Source of the DNA: CAWDXG01 sp963822115
GTDB lineage: Bacteria; Myxococcota_A; Polyangia; Polyangiales; Polyangiaceae
NCBI GenBank assembly: GCA_963822115.1
Contig: CAWGGM010000008.1
Span: forward strand, 682,001-746,000
Length of the DNA: 64,000 nucleotides
Reading direction: 5' to 3'
Positions 1 through 10,400 of this stretch are shown here, one piece after another (position 1 is the first letter of the stretch; every line of letters begins with the position of its first letter). A program made the position numbers and the translations under genes. The notes beneath the pieces were generated by a model. It made no database searches, had not been told where the DNA came from, and was given only the letters and a program-made list of their open reading frames with translations.

Positions 1-2040
1 CCCCTCTACGCCATCGGCGGCTGGATCGTCGCGATCGTCCTGGCGCAGGGCATCGTGCCCGCTGCCGTGCAGTCGCTGGTGGTCAACCCCGACCAGGGCG
101 CGAAGGAAACCGACTACATCGCGCGCAACATCAAGGCGACGCGCGCCGCCTATGCCCTCGACGGCATCAAGAACACGAAGCTCTCGCTGAAGGGAGACCT
201 TACCGCCGAGAGGCTCGCGAAAAACAACGTCACGGTCAGCAACATCCGGCTGTGGGACCCGGCAACGCTTCTGCACAGCTATCAGCAGCTGCAGGAGCTC
301 AGGCCCTACTACACGTTCACCGACGTCAACGTCGATCGCTACAAGGTGAACGGCGTCTATCGCGAGACGATGCTCGCGGCGCGGCAGATGAAGATCGCGG
401 GACTGCCGGCGCGCGCCCAGACCTGGGTCAACCGCCACATCACCTACACGCACGGCTATGGCGTGGCGGTCTCGGCGGTCAACCAGGTGACCAGCGACGG
501 CTCACCCGATTTTCTCGTGCAGGACATCCCCGTCACCTCGTCCGCGCCCGCGCTCGCCATCAAGCAGCCGCGCATCTACTACGGCGAGATCGGCACCGAC
601 TACAGCCTGGTCAAGACCAAGGCGCCGGAGTTCGACTACCCGGGCCCAGACGGCGACGTGTACCACTCCTACGACGGCAGCGGCGGCATCCCCATCGGGT
701 CGTTCGTCAACAAGCTCGCCTTCTCCTTCGAGTTCGGCACCATCAAGTTCTTCACATCCTCGGCCATCCAGGCCCAGAGCCGCGTCCTCATCCTGAACAA
801 CATCAAGCAGCGGCTGCACAAGGCGGCGCCCTTCTTGAGCTTCGATTCCGACCCGTACATGGTGATTGCGGACGGGCGCCTGTACTGGATGGTGGACGCC
901 TACACGACGACGTCGCGCTATCCCTATTCCGAGCCGACCGGGCATATCAACTACCTCAGGAACTCGGTCAAGGCCGTCGTCGACGCCTACAACGGCACGC
1001 TCACGTTCTACGACTTCGGCTCGGGCGACCCGGTGCTCGGGACCTACAAGAAGATCTTTCCCGGCATGTTCAAGCCGAAGAGCAGCATGCCGAAGTCGCT
1101 GATGGCGCACGTCCGCTATCCGGAGGACTTCTTCAACGTGCAGGCGGAAGTCTTCGCCACCTATCACGTGAAAAGCCCGAGCGTCTTCTACAACAAGGGC
1201 GACCAGTGGGAGATCCCGCACCACGTTTCCATCTCGGGCGCGGGGCGCATGGCGGCCTACTACGTCATCATGCACCTGCCGGGGCGGACGCGGGAGGAGT
1301 TCGTGCTCATCCTGCCGTTTTCGCCCAACGGACGCAGCAACATGATCGGCTGGCTCGGCGCCGAGTCCGATCCGCCCCGCTACGGAAAGGCGGTGAGCTT
1401 CGCGTTCCCGCCAAGCCAGACGGTGTACGGCCCGGCGCAGGTCGAGGCCACCGTCAACCAGGACCCGACAATATCCTCGCAGCGCACGCTGTGGGGCCAA
1501 CAAGGCTCGCGCGTCATCTTCGGAAACCTGCTGGTCGTGCCGGTGGAAGACAGCCTGCTGTACGTCCAGCCGATGTACATCGAGTCGGAGCAGACCAAGC
1601 TGCCGCAGTTCAAGCGCGTGGTCGTCTTCTACCGCTCGCCGGCCGGAGCCAAGCCGCCGCCGTCGGGACAGCAGCAGAACGTGGTCATGGCGCCTTCGCT
1701 CGGCAAGGCGCTGGAGCGCATCTTCGGCTCGACGAACAAGCCTTCCGCGAAAGCTGCAACGACCGCACCGGCTGCAGCCAAGGGCGCGCCCGCCGGAAGC
1801 GCAGCGCCGCCATCGAGCGCAGCGCCGCCATCGAGCGCAGCGCCGCCATCGAGCGCAGCGCCGGCCGCCGCGTCCGCCCCGACCGGGGCAGCGCTTCCTC
1901 CAGCGACCCGCACGCTCATCGATCAGGCCAACAGCGAGTTCCAGGCCGCCCAGAAGGCGCTCAAGGCTGGCGACTTCGCCGGCTACGGCCGCCACATCAA
2001 GGCGGTGGAAAAGGCGCTCGGAAAGCTGAAGACGCAGTAG
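1..2040 (+). CDS. UPF0182 family integral membrane protein, 3' part
   Basis: The reading frame is open from base 1, so the 5' end lies outside the window; about 679 residues are visible. The first residues form the end of a hydrophobic segment and are followed by the family-typical VVNPDQGAKETDYIARNI stretch, which begins the large soluble region of UPF0182 proteins. That region continues through runs such as FKPKSSMPKSLMAHVRYPEDFF and RTREEFVLILPFSPNGRSNM. Near the C terminus a Pro/Ala/Ser linker with a PPSSAA repeat precedes a short helical tail (LIDQANSEFQAAQKALKAGD), the usual ending of the family. UPF0182 proteins have several N-terminal membrane spans; their function is unknown. The internal GTG at 55 is not the true start, because homology extends upstream of it. 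The family call is firm, the role is not. Confidence 0.9.
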   Translation, partial: PLYAIGGWIVAIVLAQGIVPAAVQSLVVNPDQGAKETDYIARNIKATRAAYALDGIKNTKLSLKGDLTAERLAKNNVTVSNIRLWDPATLLHSYQQLQELRPYYTFTDVNVDRYKVNGVYRETMLAARQMKIAGLPARAQTWVNRHITYTHGYGVAVSAVNQVTSDGSPDFLVQDIPVTSSAPALAIKQPRIYYGEIGTDYSLVKTKAPEFDYPGPDGDVYHSYDGSGGIPIGSFVNKLAFSFEFGTIKFFTSSAIQAQSRVLILNNIKQRLHKAAPFLSFDSDPYMVIADGRLYWMVDAYTTTSRYPYSEPTGHINYLRNSVKAVVDAYNGTLTFYDFGSGDPVLGTYKKIFPGMFKPKSSMPKSLMAHVRYPEDFFNVQAEVFATYHVKSPSVFYNKGDQWEIPHHVSISGAGRMAAYYVIMHLPGRTREEFVLILPFSPNGRSNMIGWLGAESDPPRYGKAVSFAFPPSQTVYGPAQVEATVNQDPTISSQRTLWGQQGSRVIFGNLLVVPVEDSLLYVQPMYIESEQTKLPQFKRVVVFYRSPAGAKPPPSGQQQNVVMAPSLGKALERIFGSTNKPSAKAATTAPAAAKGAPAGSAAPPSSAAPPSSAAPPSSAAPAAASAPTGAALPPATRTLIDQANSEFQAAQKALKAGDFAGYGRHIKAVEKALGKLKTQ
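1799..1862 (+). repeat. 18-bp tandem repeat encoding a PPSSAA linker
   Basis: Three full and one partial copies of an 18-base unit (agcgcagcgccgccatcg) lie inside the UPF0182 gene and encode repeated PPSSAA. The unit length keeps the frame, so copy-number change would only alter linker length between the large domain and the C-terminal helix. Confidence 0.85.
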
Positions 2041-2155
2041 CGCTTCAGCGGAGCGGATTGTCGCAGCCGCTCGCCGAGCCCCGGCGCATGCACAGCGCGA
2101 CATGGTCGTGTAGGCTTCGCCCCGCCACTCCCAGCGGGAGCGTGCACACCCGACG

Positions 2156-4417
2156 ATGGCGGAGCTGAACGAACCGCAAGCAAGTGCCGTGGCCCATTCC
2201 GGGGGCCCGCTCCTGGTGTTTGCCGGAGCCGGCAGCGGCAAGACGCGGGTCATCACCTATCGGGTGGCGAACCTGCTCGCCGAGCACCGCGTGCCGCCCT
2301 ACCGCATCCTCGCGGTCACCTTCACCAACAAGGCCGCGGGCGAGCTGCGCGAGCGGCTCGATCAGCTCGCCGGCGAGGACGTGACGCGCGATCTGTGGAT
2401 CGGGACGTTCCACGCCGTCTGTGCGCGCCTGCTCAGGCGCTACCACGGCGAGGTCGGCCTCGAGCGGCAGTTCGTCATCTACGACACGTCCGACCAGAAG
2501 GCCGTGATGAACCGCGTGCTCAAGGAGATGGACCTCGACGACAAGCGCCTGCCGCCCAAGCTCGCGCTGTCGCTGATCCACGCGGAGAAGCGCGAAGGGC
2601 GCGGCCCGCGCGACGTCGACGTGTCGTCGCGCGGCGGCTTCGACGAGACGATGCTCGAGGTCTACGAGCGCTACCAACGCGCGCTCGCCACCGCCAACGC
2701 GGTCGACTTCGAGGACCTGATCCTGCACGTGATGCGCATCGCCGAGGACCCGGACAGCGCGGCCGGGCGCGAGCTGCGCGACCGCTTCGACTACGTGCTG
2801 GTGGACGAGTTCCAGGACACCAACGCCATCCAGTACCGCCTGGTGCGTGCGCTCGCCGCACGAAGCAGGAACCTGTGCGTCGTCGGCGACGACGACCAGT
2901 CCATCTACCGCTGGCGCGGTGCGGACGTGCGGCTGATCCGCAACTTCCGCCACGATTTTCCCGACGCCACCGTGGTCAAGCTGGAGCAGAACTACCGCTC
3001 CACCGCCAACATCGTCAGCGCCGCGCTCGGCGTCATCGAGCCGGCGCTCGAGCGCGAGCCGAAGAAGCTGTGGACCAGCTCCGACGCCGGCGATCCCGTA
3101 CGCGTTCGCGCCGTTCGCGATGAGCGCGACGAAGCCGCGTTCGTCGTGCGCACCGTGGCGGCGGAGCTCGGTCGCGGCACCAGCGCGGCGGACATCGCCG
3201 TCTTCTATCGCGTGCACGCACAGTCGCGGGCACTGGAAGAAGCGTTTCGCGCCGAGAACCTCCCGTACCAGATCGTCGGCGGGATGAAGTTCTTCGAGCG
3301 CGCCGAGGTCAAGGACCTGGTCGCCTACCTGCGCCTGATCGAAAACCCCCGCAGCGACGCCGACCTGATGCGCATCATCAACGTGCCGACGCGCGGCATC
3401 GGCGGCAAGACGCTGGAGCGACTGCTCGACACCGCCGCACGCCGCGGCACGGCCGCCTACGACGCCATCGACGCCGCGCTCGAAGGCAAGCTGCTCGGCA
3501 CCGCGGCGAAGAAGAAGGTCCTGGCCTTCCGCGAGATAATCGAGGAGCTGCGCAGCGCTGCGACCGAGCTCTCGCCGCACGAGCTCGCCGGCCGTGTGCT
3601 GGAAGAGTCCGGCTACCGCCGCGTGCTGCGCGAAGAAGACACCGCCGAGGCCGATGCGCGGCTGGAGAACCTGGAGGAGCTGCTCTCGTCCATCCGGGAA
3701 TACGAACAGGACGCCCACGACGCAGGCGAGACGGCCACGCTTGGCGGCTATCTCGAGCGCGTGTCGCTGATCGCCGCCGTGGATGTCATGCAGGACTTGC
3801 CCTCGGTCTCGCTGATGACCGTGCACAGCGCCAAGGGGCTCGAGTTCGACGTGGTGATGCTCACCGGCATGGAGGAGGAGATCTTCCCCTACCGTGGCCT
3901 CGATGCGAACGAGCCGGAAGAGCTCGACGAGGAGCGCCGCCTGGCCTACGTCGCCATCACGCGCGCGCGGCGGCGCCTGTACATCTCGCACGCCGGCATG
4001 CGCATGATCTTCGGCCAGACGCGCTACCTGTCGCCGAGCCGCTTCCTCGAGGATCTGCCGGAGGAGGGCGTCGTACGCGAGGGCTCGGCGTGGGGCGGCG
4101 CGAGCCCGACCTGGTCTTCGCCACGGCGCGGCAGCGGCGCCGAGCGCGCGCCCGCACGCTTCCGCAGCTTCGGCGCCGAAGCTCCAGAAGCCCCGAAGCT
4201 CGCTCCAGGTGAACGCATCGTCGACCACGACGCCTTCGACGACATCCCTTCCGACGAGCCCGGGCGCGTCGTGCACCCGGGCGATCCGGTGTTCCACAAG
4301 CGCTTCGGCGAAGGCGTCGTCGAGCGCGTCGAAGCGGGCGTCAAGCCGACGGTCGTCGCCCGCTTTCCCGGCTTCGGCACCCGGCGCATCCTCGCGCAGT
4401 TTCTCGAGTTCCAGTAG
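2156..4417 (+). CDS. pcrA: UvrD/PcrA-type superfamily 1 DNA helicase
   Basis: ATP-dependent 3'-5' DNA helicase of the UvrD/PcrA group, acting in excision repair and in removing proteins from DNA. The 753 residues carry the SF1 motifs in order: Walker A AGAGSGKT (about 23-30), motif Ia VTFTNKAAGELRERL, Walker B LVDEFQDTN (about 218-226), motif III GDDDQSIYRWRGA, motif IV QNYRST, motif V MTVHSAKGLEFD and motif VI YVAITRARRRL. The last 50 residues (GDPVFHKRFGEGVVERVE) match the Tudor-like tail of PcrA and UvrD that binds RNA polymerase. Length is normal for the family. The ATG at 2156 is chosen because the Q-motif-like NEPQASAV follows at once. The next gene is on the opposite strand. uvrD would be an equally acceptable symbol. 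Confidence 0.93.
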   Translation: MAELNEPQASAVAHSGGPLLVFAGAGSGKTRVITYRVANLLAEHRVPPYRILAVTFTNKAAGELRERLDQLAGEDVTRDLWIGTFHAVCARLLRRYHGEVGLERQFVIYDTSDQKAVMNRVLKEMDLDDKRLPPKLALSLIHAEKREGRGPRDVDVSSRGGFDETMLEVYERYQRALATANAVDFEDLILHVMRIAEDPDSAAGRELRDRFDYVLVDEFQDTNAIQYRLVRALAARSRNLCVVGDDDQSIYRWRGADVRLIRNFRHDFPDATVVKLEQNYRSTANIVSAALGVIEPALEREPKKLWTSSDAGDPVRVRAVRDERDEAAFVVRTVAAELGRGTSAADIAVFYRVHAQSRALEEAFRAENLPYQIVGGMKFFERAEVKDLVAYLRLIENPRSDADLMRIINVPTRGIGGKTLERLLDTAARRGTAAYDAIDAALEGKLLGTAAKKKVLAFREIIEELRSAATELSPHELAGRVLEESGYRRVLREEDTAEADARLENLEELLSSIREYEQDAHDAGETATLGGYLERVSLIAAVDVMQDLPSVSLMTVHSAKGLEFDVVMLTGMEEEIFPYRGLDANEPEELDEERRLAYVAITRARRRLYISHAGMRMIFGQTRYLSPSRFLEDLPEEGVVREGSAWGGASPTWSSPRRGSGAERAPARFRSFGAEAPEAPKLAPGERIVDHDAFDDIPSDEPGRVVHPGDPVFHKRFGEGVVERVEAGVKPTVVARFPGFGTRRILAQFLEFQ

Positions 4418-4479
4418 GCGCGCGGCGGTACTACCCAGAGCTCATGACCGACCCACGGCCTCGCTCGTGAACGACCGCG

Positions 4480-4926
4480 CTATTGCTCCGGAGACCCCGA
4501 CGCGATCATCGTGGCCTGCATCGCGCTGATCAGCCTGCGCGTCTCGCCGCGTTCGGCGTGGACCTCCGCCGTGCACACCGTCAGCGTCCGGCCCGAACGG
4601 ATGACCCGGGCGGACGCGACGAACCGCTCGCCCGCCGCGGGCGCGAGCAGGTTCGCCTTGAACTCCACCGACAGCACATCGCGACCGGGATCCATCAGCG
4701 AGAGCGCCGCATATCCGCACGCGCTGTCGGCGATAGCTGTCACCGCGGCAGCGTGGAGATAGCCGTTCTGCTGCGTGAGATCATCCCGAAACGTGAGGGC
4801 GATCTCCACCTCTCCGGGCCGCACCGCCACGAGCTCGGCCCCGAGCATGCGCATCATCCCCTGGCGGGCGAAGCTCTCGCGGACGCGTGCCTCGAAGTCC
4901 GGATCACGCGGCTCGAAGGAGGACAA
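4480..4926 (-). CDS. PaaI family thioesterase (hotdog fold)
   Basis: A 148-residue hotdog-fold acyl-CoA thioesterase of the PaaI type, expected to be a cytosolic oligomer that hydrolyses acyl- or phenylacetyl-CoA-like thioesters. The start PRDPDFEARVRESFARQG, the core LTQQNGYLHAAAVTAIADSA with SVEFKANLLAPA and the C-terminal AEVHAERGETRRLISAMQ follow the family pattern. The frame stays open upstream to 5157, but that part is low-complexity and unlike the family, so I place the start at the TTG at 4926, just ahead of the conserved N terminus; an ATG at 4857 would cut into conserved sequence. No clear ribosome-binding site precedes the TTG, so the start is uncertain. It is preceded on the same strand by the DUF99 gene, 187 bases away. 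Confidence 0.8.
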   Translation of the reverse strand: MSSFEPRDPDFEARVRESFARQGMMRMLGAELVAVRPGEVEIALTFRDDLTQQNGYLHAAAVTAIADSACGYAALSLMDPGRDVLSVEFKANLLAPAAGERFVASARVIRSGRTLTVCTAEVHAERGETRRLISAMQATMIASGSPEQ

Positions 4927-5113
4927 GGCGGCAGGTGAGGGCGAAAGGAGGGTGTGTGATGAACGGCTTTCGTCCAGCCGTCCGCGCCCGGAGCGTAGGC
5001 GAGGCCTGGGCACTGCGCAACAACGTCCGGAGCGCGCCCCCAGCGCACGCCCGGCTTTCACTTCCAGGCAGTTACCACCACGTTCCGGACCGGAAACTCC
5101 AGCGCACTGTCCT

Positions 5114-5680
5114 CTAGGCCCGGCCCCGACTCTTCCCCGTCGCGATCGCGCCGGCAATGAGATGCGCGGCGCGCAGGGGCTCGGGCAGGGCGCCGTGGAT
5201 CGTTGACTCCACCAGGAATCGGCGCGCGCGTTCGCGGTCGAGCCCGACGCGCTGGACGTAGACGCGCCCGAGCTTCTCCATGGGCCCAGCCCGCTCGATC
5301 AGCCGCCACTTGCGCGCGCCGCCGCGCACACGGCCGAGCAGCGCGCGGCGCATGGCGGCAAGATCCGGAGCGTGCCGCGCGACGACCAGCACCGGCAGCA
5401 GGAGCGCATCGTGGAGCGCGTGCACGTCGACCAAGTTGAAGCCCGCGAAGGCGATGCCCTGCAGCACGACAGCCTGCACGTGCCCGCTGAACTGCGAGCC
5501 CTCGAGCATGCGCACAATCGCGTCGGTGGAGTTCCGCCCGTCGTAGCGCACGCGGCCGACCAGCACACCGTCGAGCCGCGTGCGCGAAAAGACCGTGCCC
5601 ACCAGCGGCACGTCGCCACGGTGGCGAGGCGGGGCGGGCGCGTCGTCGAAAGCGACCACGTTGGACAGGGCGCGAGCCAT
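5114..5680 (-). CDS. DUF99 family protein
   Basis: A 188-residue protein matching DUF99 (PF01949), a family best known from archaea with a fold related to endonuclease V. Visible family features are the N-terminal VVAFDDAP, then PLVGTVFSRTRLDGVLVGRV, a DG.NSTDAIVRML helix, and the central VQAVVLQGIAFAGFNLVD followed by LPVLVVARHAPD. Biochemical function is not established for the family; a nucleic-acid role is only suggested by the fold. The ATG at 5680 is preferred over an in-frame TTG at 5692. The gene is divergent from the TPR gene at 5734, with 53 bases between starts that must hold both promoters. Confidence 0.82.
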   Translation of the reverse strand: MARALSNVVAFDDAPAPPRHRGDVPLVGTVFSRTRLDGVLVGRVRYDGRNSTDAIVRMLEGSQFSGHVQAVVLQGIAFAGFNLVDVHALHDALLLPVLVVARHAPDLAAMRRALLGRVRGGARKWRLIERAGPMEKLGRVYVQRVGLDRERARRFLVESTIHGALPEPLRAAHLIAGAIATGKSRGRA

Positions 5681-5733
5681 GCAGGTCGACAATAACCATT
5701 CGAGCCGCGCCCCGGTTGATCTAGCCTCGCGTC

Positions 5734-6042
5734 ATGAACAAGCGGCTGGAGATGCTGGAGAAGATGATCGCCTCGGGAAAGGCGGACTCGTTCGCGTGGT
5801 ACGCGCTCGCCATGGAGTACAGAAAGGAGAAGCGCGTGGACGACGCGCTCGCCACCTTCGACAAGCTCCGCACCTCCGACCCCTCGTACCTGCCGATGTA
5901 CCTGATGGCCGGACAGCTCTTGATCGAAGTCAGCCGCGGCGACGACGCGCGAGTCTGGCTCGAACAAGGCATCGAGCTCGCGCGACAGAAGGGCGACGGC
6001 AAGGCGCTCGGCGAGCTGGAGGACGCGCTCGGCGATATCTGA
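5734..6042 (+). CDS. Small tetratricopeptide-repeat protein
   Basis: A 102-residue, mostly helical protein with no signal peptide. The stretch SFAWYALAMEYRKEKRVDDALATFDKL and the next helix pair (YLPMYLMAGQLLIEVSRGDDARVWLEQGI) read as two to three TPR units with the usual Trp/Leu/Gly/Tyr/Ala/Phe spacing, so it probably acts as a protein-binding adaptor in the cytosol. It lies alone between the divergent DUF99 gene and the convergent patatin gene. Small stand-alone TPR proteins of this kind are common in Polyangia. No partner can be named. Confidence 0.82.
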   Translation: MNKRLEMLEKMIASGKADSFAWYALAMEYRKEKRVDDALATFDKLRTSDPSYLPMYLMAGQLLIEVSRGDDARVWLEQGIELARQKGDGKALGELEDALGDI

Positions 6043-6091
6043 CCGCGCACGAGCGCGCGCAGGCACGTGGCGTCCGCGCCCCGCTCCGGAG

Positions 6092-7366
6092 CTAGCCGAC
6101 GGCGGGGGGCGGGAGCGTCCAGGAGCCGGAGCCTCCGGCTTCGGGCGGCTGCATCGGAGGCGGCGCGTCATCCTCGGCAGCACCCAGGAAGTCGAGCAGC
6201 TCGGCGCGGCGCGCGTGCGCGTCGGAGCGACCGAGATCGATCAGCCGCCGCGCGAAGCCGCCGTCGAACAGGAGATAGCTCGCCAGATCCGCGTCGTCGG
6301 CAACGCCCGCGTCGAGCAGCTTGAGTATGCGGCGGGTCACCACGGGGCCGCCGCGCAGCCGCCCCTTGTGGATGTGTTCAGCGGCGATCTGGCCGATGGG
6401 CTCGGTGGGACGCACCACCAGCATCTCGATCGGGCGGAACTGGTGGCCGCCGCGCGTCACCGCCGAGTCGTTGAGTCGCGTGACAAAGTCACTGCCGTAG
6501 GCCGCGCCGCCGGATAGCATCATGTCGTTCAGGAGGTTGACCATGCCCAGGTCGTTGTCCAGGTGGTCGAGCAGCAGCGCGTTCATGATCTTGCCGAGCA
6601 GGAACATGGCGCCAGGCGCAGCCACCTCGGGCTTGGAGTGCGCGACGCCGCGCACCAGCCGCGACGTGCCGACCACCAGCACGTGCGTCGCGCCCAGGCG
6701 GATCGCCGGCGCGATAGGCGTGTTCTGCCGCACGCCACCGTCGACGTAGAGCTGGCTGCCGATCTTGACCGGCGGAAAAAGCAGCGGGATCGCCGCGGAC
6801 GCCAGCGCGTGCTGCGGCCCGATGCGATCAGCGCGGATCAGCGTGCGCGGCGGCGCGCGGGTGGGCAGCGAGGTTCGCGGACCGGTCTGCATGAAGATGA
6901 CCGTGCGCCCGGTGCTCACCTCCGTGGCGGACACGCTCAGCGCGCTGAGGTTGCCCTCGCGCATGGTGCGCGTGATGGCGCGCCAGGGTATTTCGCGTTG
7001 CACCAGCGTCGCCATGGGCGACACATCGAAGATGCCCGAGCCGTTGCCGCCACCGAGCAGTACGCGCGGCAGAGCGACCGCCTGGCGCAGGCCGAAGCCC
7101 AGCACGTCGTCGAGCCGCATGCTGCTCCACACGTCCACCAGGCGGCGCATCCCCAGCACCGGATCCGCCAGGTGCGCAGCGAGGTAGGCGCTGTTGATCG
7201 CGCCCACGCTGGTACCGCATAGGATGTCGACCGGGGGCGGCGCGCCACGCAACCGCGTCAGCTCGTCGAACAGGTACCACAGCACCCCGGTTTCGTAGGC
7301 GCCGCGCGCGCCGCCTCCGGAGAGGATGATGGCCAGGCGTCTGCGCGGCGGGGGCGGGTCGCTCAC
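6092..7366 (-). CDS. Patatin-like phospholipase
   Basis: A 424-residue patatin-family lipid acyl hydrolase. The oxyanion-hole motif SGGGARGAYETGVL lies at about 16-29, the nucleophile elbow GTSVGAIN with its catalytic Ser about 30 residues later, and the Asp of the Ser-Asp dyad in the later VDGGVRQNTPI. No signal peptide is obvious, so it is probably cytosolic or peripherally membrane-bound. The start is GTG at 7366, right ahead of the domain, with a purine-rich aaggaagag sequence upstream. The C-terminal 60 residues end in a Pro/Gly-rich tail. It is followed on the same strand, upstream at 7404, by the end of the large kinase gene, 37 bases away, so the two may be co-transcribed. Confidence 0.9.
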   Translation of the reverse strand: MSDPPPPRRRLAIILSGGGARGAYETGVLWYLFDELTRLRGAPPPVDILCGTSVGAINSAYLAAHLADPVLGMRRLVDVWSSMRLDDVLGFGLRQAVALPRVLLGGGNGSGIFDVSPMATLVQREIPWRAITRTMREGNLSALSVSATEVSTGRTVIFMQTGPRTSLPTRAPPRTLIRADRIGPQHALASAAIPLLFPPVKIGSQLYVDGGVRQNTPIAPAIRLGATHVLVVGTSRLVRGVAHSKPEVAAPGAMFLLGKIMNALLLDHLDNDLGMVNLLNDMMLSGGAAYGSDFVTRLNDSAVTRGGHQFRPIEMLVVRPTEPIGQIAAEHIHKGRLRGGPVVTRRILKLLDAGVADDADLASYLLFDGGFARRLIDLGRSDAHARRAELLDFLGAAEDDAPPPMQPPEAGGSGSWTLPPPAVG

Positions 7367-7403
7367 GAAGCGCTCTTCCTTCCGGCAGTGTGGCCCGCTG
7401 AGG

Positions 7404-10400
7404 TCACGAGGGTGACACGCTACCTTTTTCGACCTCCGGACGCACGCTTTCCGCGCTCGCGGCGCGGCCCGCGGCGTCCGGACCGATGAACGCCGCGATA
7501 CGCTCGGCGGCTCCCTCGGTGTTCTCCAGCAGCTGCGCGACGATCGGGCGCTTGACGAACATCAGCCTGAGCTCGGAGTCGCGGATCGACTCGAGCAGGT
7601 GGTAGGCGTGGTCGAACGCCCGCCGGCACATCTCCTTGCTCTGGGGAGAGTTCGCGGACCGCATCGCCTGGCAGCACAGGACGCGCGTCTCGAGCCCGTA
7701 TTCCGAACCCTGCACCGTCTCGATGGCGCCCATCGCCGTGGTGGCGAGCAGGATGCCGGTGTGGTGCTCGCCGATGTCGACGCGCGCAGCAGCCTCCACG
7801 GCCATCGCGTAGAAGTGGTAGGCGACATAGGCTTGCGCTTCGGCCGCCTGGCGCGCGTCGAAGGCATGCATCACCGCGGCGCTGGAGTCGCCGGACGCGC
7901 GGGCGAGCAGCGCCCGCATGATCTTCTCGTGCACCGAGTCGTACGCACTGCCGGTGACGGCAATCAGCGCGCCGGCATCGCCGACCATGGTGTCGGCCGC
8001 GGCGATATCGCCCCACTCGATCGCCACCTCGGCGGTGGCCATCAGCGTGTCGGCGCGAGCGTCCTGGTCGCCGTAGCGCTCGTGAGCGTCGCGCGCCCGG
8101 GTGAGGTAGGCCTGGCCACGCTCGAAATCGCCGAGCCGTGCGTAGCTCTGTCCGATGTTGCTGAGCGTCTTGGCGATCTGGAAGCGACCGCCGATGGCGA
8201 GATCGATGCGGATGGCGTCGAGCGCCAGCGCGATCGCATCCTCCCAACGACCGATCACGAACATGGCGAAGGCCAGCGAGTTCTTGGCGCGGGCTTCCAT
8301 GCGGCGCGCGCCGACCTGGCGGAACACCGCGATGGCCTCGGCATGCGCCTCGATGGCCTCGTCGACGCGCCCTACGCGGCGCAGCAGCGTGCCGCGCGCG
8401 CGCAGCACCTCGGCCTTGAGCCGGCTGGAGACGCCGGCCTGTGACGTGGTCTCGAGCGCACGGTCGCAGGCGGCAAGCGCGCCCTGCATATCGCCCAGGT
8501 CACGCAACATCTCGGCCGTCAACAGCTGGGCCTGCAGCTCCAGCACCGCCGAGCCTGCCTGGCCCGCAACCTGTTCGGCACGCTGCGCCGAGGTCAGGCC
8601 GCGCGCGAGACGCCCGGCCTCGAGCTCGAGCCGCGCGGTGCGCAGAAGCGCCGTCGCAACCCAGCGCGGCTTGCCGCTCTGGCGCGCGAGCTGGCGCAGC
8701 GCCACCAGATGCCGGCGCCGCTCGCGCCAGCGGCCCTGGATGCGTGAGACGGCCTCGAGCGCTTCGTGCGCTTCGAGCCGCCCCAGGTCGTCTTCAGGCA
8801 GAAGCGCGATGACGCGGCGGTAGTAGCGGCGCGCAAGCTGCGTCTGGTAGCTGGTGCGCGCGGCGGACGCCGCCTCCAGGTAGAGCTCCGCGGCGCGGGC
8901 GCGCTCGTGGCCGCGGGCAAGATGCCGCCCGACGATCGCCGCGGTCAGGCCCTTGGCCAGCGGAGTCTTCGCGAGGTGCTCGCCGAGCAGGCGGTGCATG
9001 CGCACGCGATCGTCGTGCTCCAGCGCGAGGTAGGCCACGTCGCGCGTCAGCGGGTGGCGGACGTCCACCGTGTCGCCCTTGTCGTCACACAGGCCCCGGG
9101 CGCACAGCCGCGCCACCGATTCATCGCTCTGCTCGCCGCCCAGCACGGCGAGGTCCTCCTTCTTGATCGGACCGCCCGCGACGGCCAGCCATTCGACGAT
9201 CGCCTGCTCTTCCTCGGGCAGCTCGTTGAGGCGGTCGGCAATGAGCTGTTCCAGGGTGGAAGGCAGCGCCTGCCCAGCTCCACCGGGACGCTCGACGCGG
9301 GCGAGCTCGTGGCTGCCATCTGCCCGCTCACGGATCTCCAGCGTTCCGCGCTCGAGCATGGCATCGACCATTTCCAGCAGGAAAAATGGGTTGCCCGCCG
9401 CGCGCGGCAGCAGATCCGCACACACCGCTGCCACACCTTCGCTCGCGCCGAGCCGCGCCGATAGCAGACGCACCTGGTTCTCGGCGCTCAGCCCCTTGAG
9501 CTCGATGCGCACCATACCCTCGAGATAGGGCGCGCTGCCGTCATCAGGGCGGGTCACCAGGATGGCGAGGATCGGCAGCGGATCGGCGCGGCGCAGAAGC
9601 TCCGAAAGCAGCTCCAGGCTCGGTCTATCGGCCCACTGCAGGCCCTCGATCATCACGACCAGGGGTGACTCCATCGCAGCGCGAGCGAAGAAGCGCCGCA
9701 TGCCGCCGGCGACGAGCCGCCGGTTGTGCTCCACGTCCGCCTCGTCCGCCGCGACAGCGACGCGGCCGGTCACGAGCTCGGCCATGCGTGTCATGATCTC
9801 CGAGCCGCTCTGTCCACCGGCAAATTCGCCCAGCACTTCCGAGATGAGCTGCCTGGCTTCGTCGAGCGGCTGGTTCTCGCGGGTGCCGGTGAGCTCGCGC
9901 ACCCACTCGGCGACATTGCCGAACGGCAGCTCGCTGCGCGCCGGCGAGCACTCGACGCGCAGCACGCGCGCATCCGGAGGCAGCTCGGACAGGAACGTGG
10001 AAACCAGAGCGGTCTTGCCGATGCCCATCTCGCCGTGCACGACGCGCGCCGTCACCTGGCCGAGCCCACCGTTCTTTCCGGGCGTCACGGCGCGGTGGTA
10101 GGCGGCGTGCAGATCGGCGAGCTCCGCGTCGCGCCCGATCAGGTCGCTCGGAGCGAGCGCCATCTCCTGCAGCTTCTCCTCGCGGGTGAGCGGACGCAGA
10201 AGCGCGTAGATGCGCATGTTTCGTGGCAGGTGACGCGCCTCGGCGTTCTCCACTTCGATGGTCGGCGCGTCACCCCAGACGAAGTCGCGACGCACCAGCC
10301 GGTACAGACCGCCAGCCACCCAGGTGACGCCCGCGGGGGCGCGCTCGCCGAGCAGCCCGGCCAGGTGATGGGCCGGCTCCTGCAGCGTGTGGTCGATGAG

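Noticed and set aside
252..2168. Long open frame overlapping the UPF0182 gene in another frame
   Set aside because: Arg/Pro/Gly-rich shadow of the real frame caused by GC-rich codons; no family similarity.
502..2256. Long minus-strand open frame opposite the UPF0182 gene
   Set aside because: Antisense shadow with biased low-complexity composition; the plus-strand frame has clear family motifs.
2045..4297. 750-residue minus-strand frame opposite the helicase
   Set aside because: Antisense to a gene with all SF1 motifs; typical open antisense frame of high-GC DNA.
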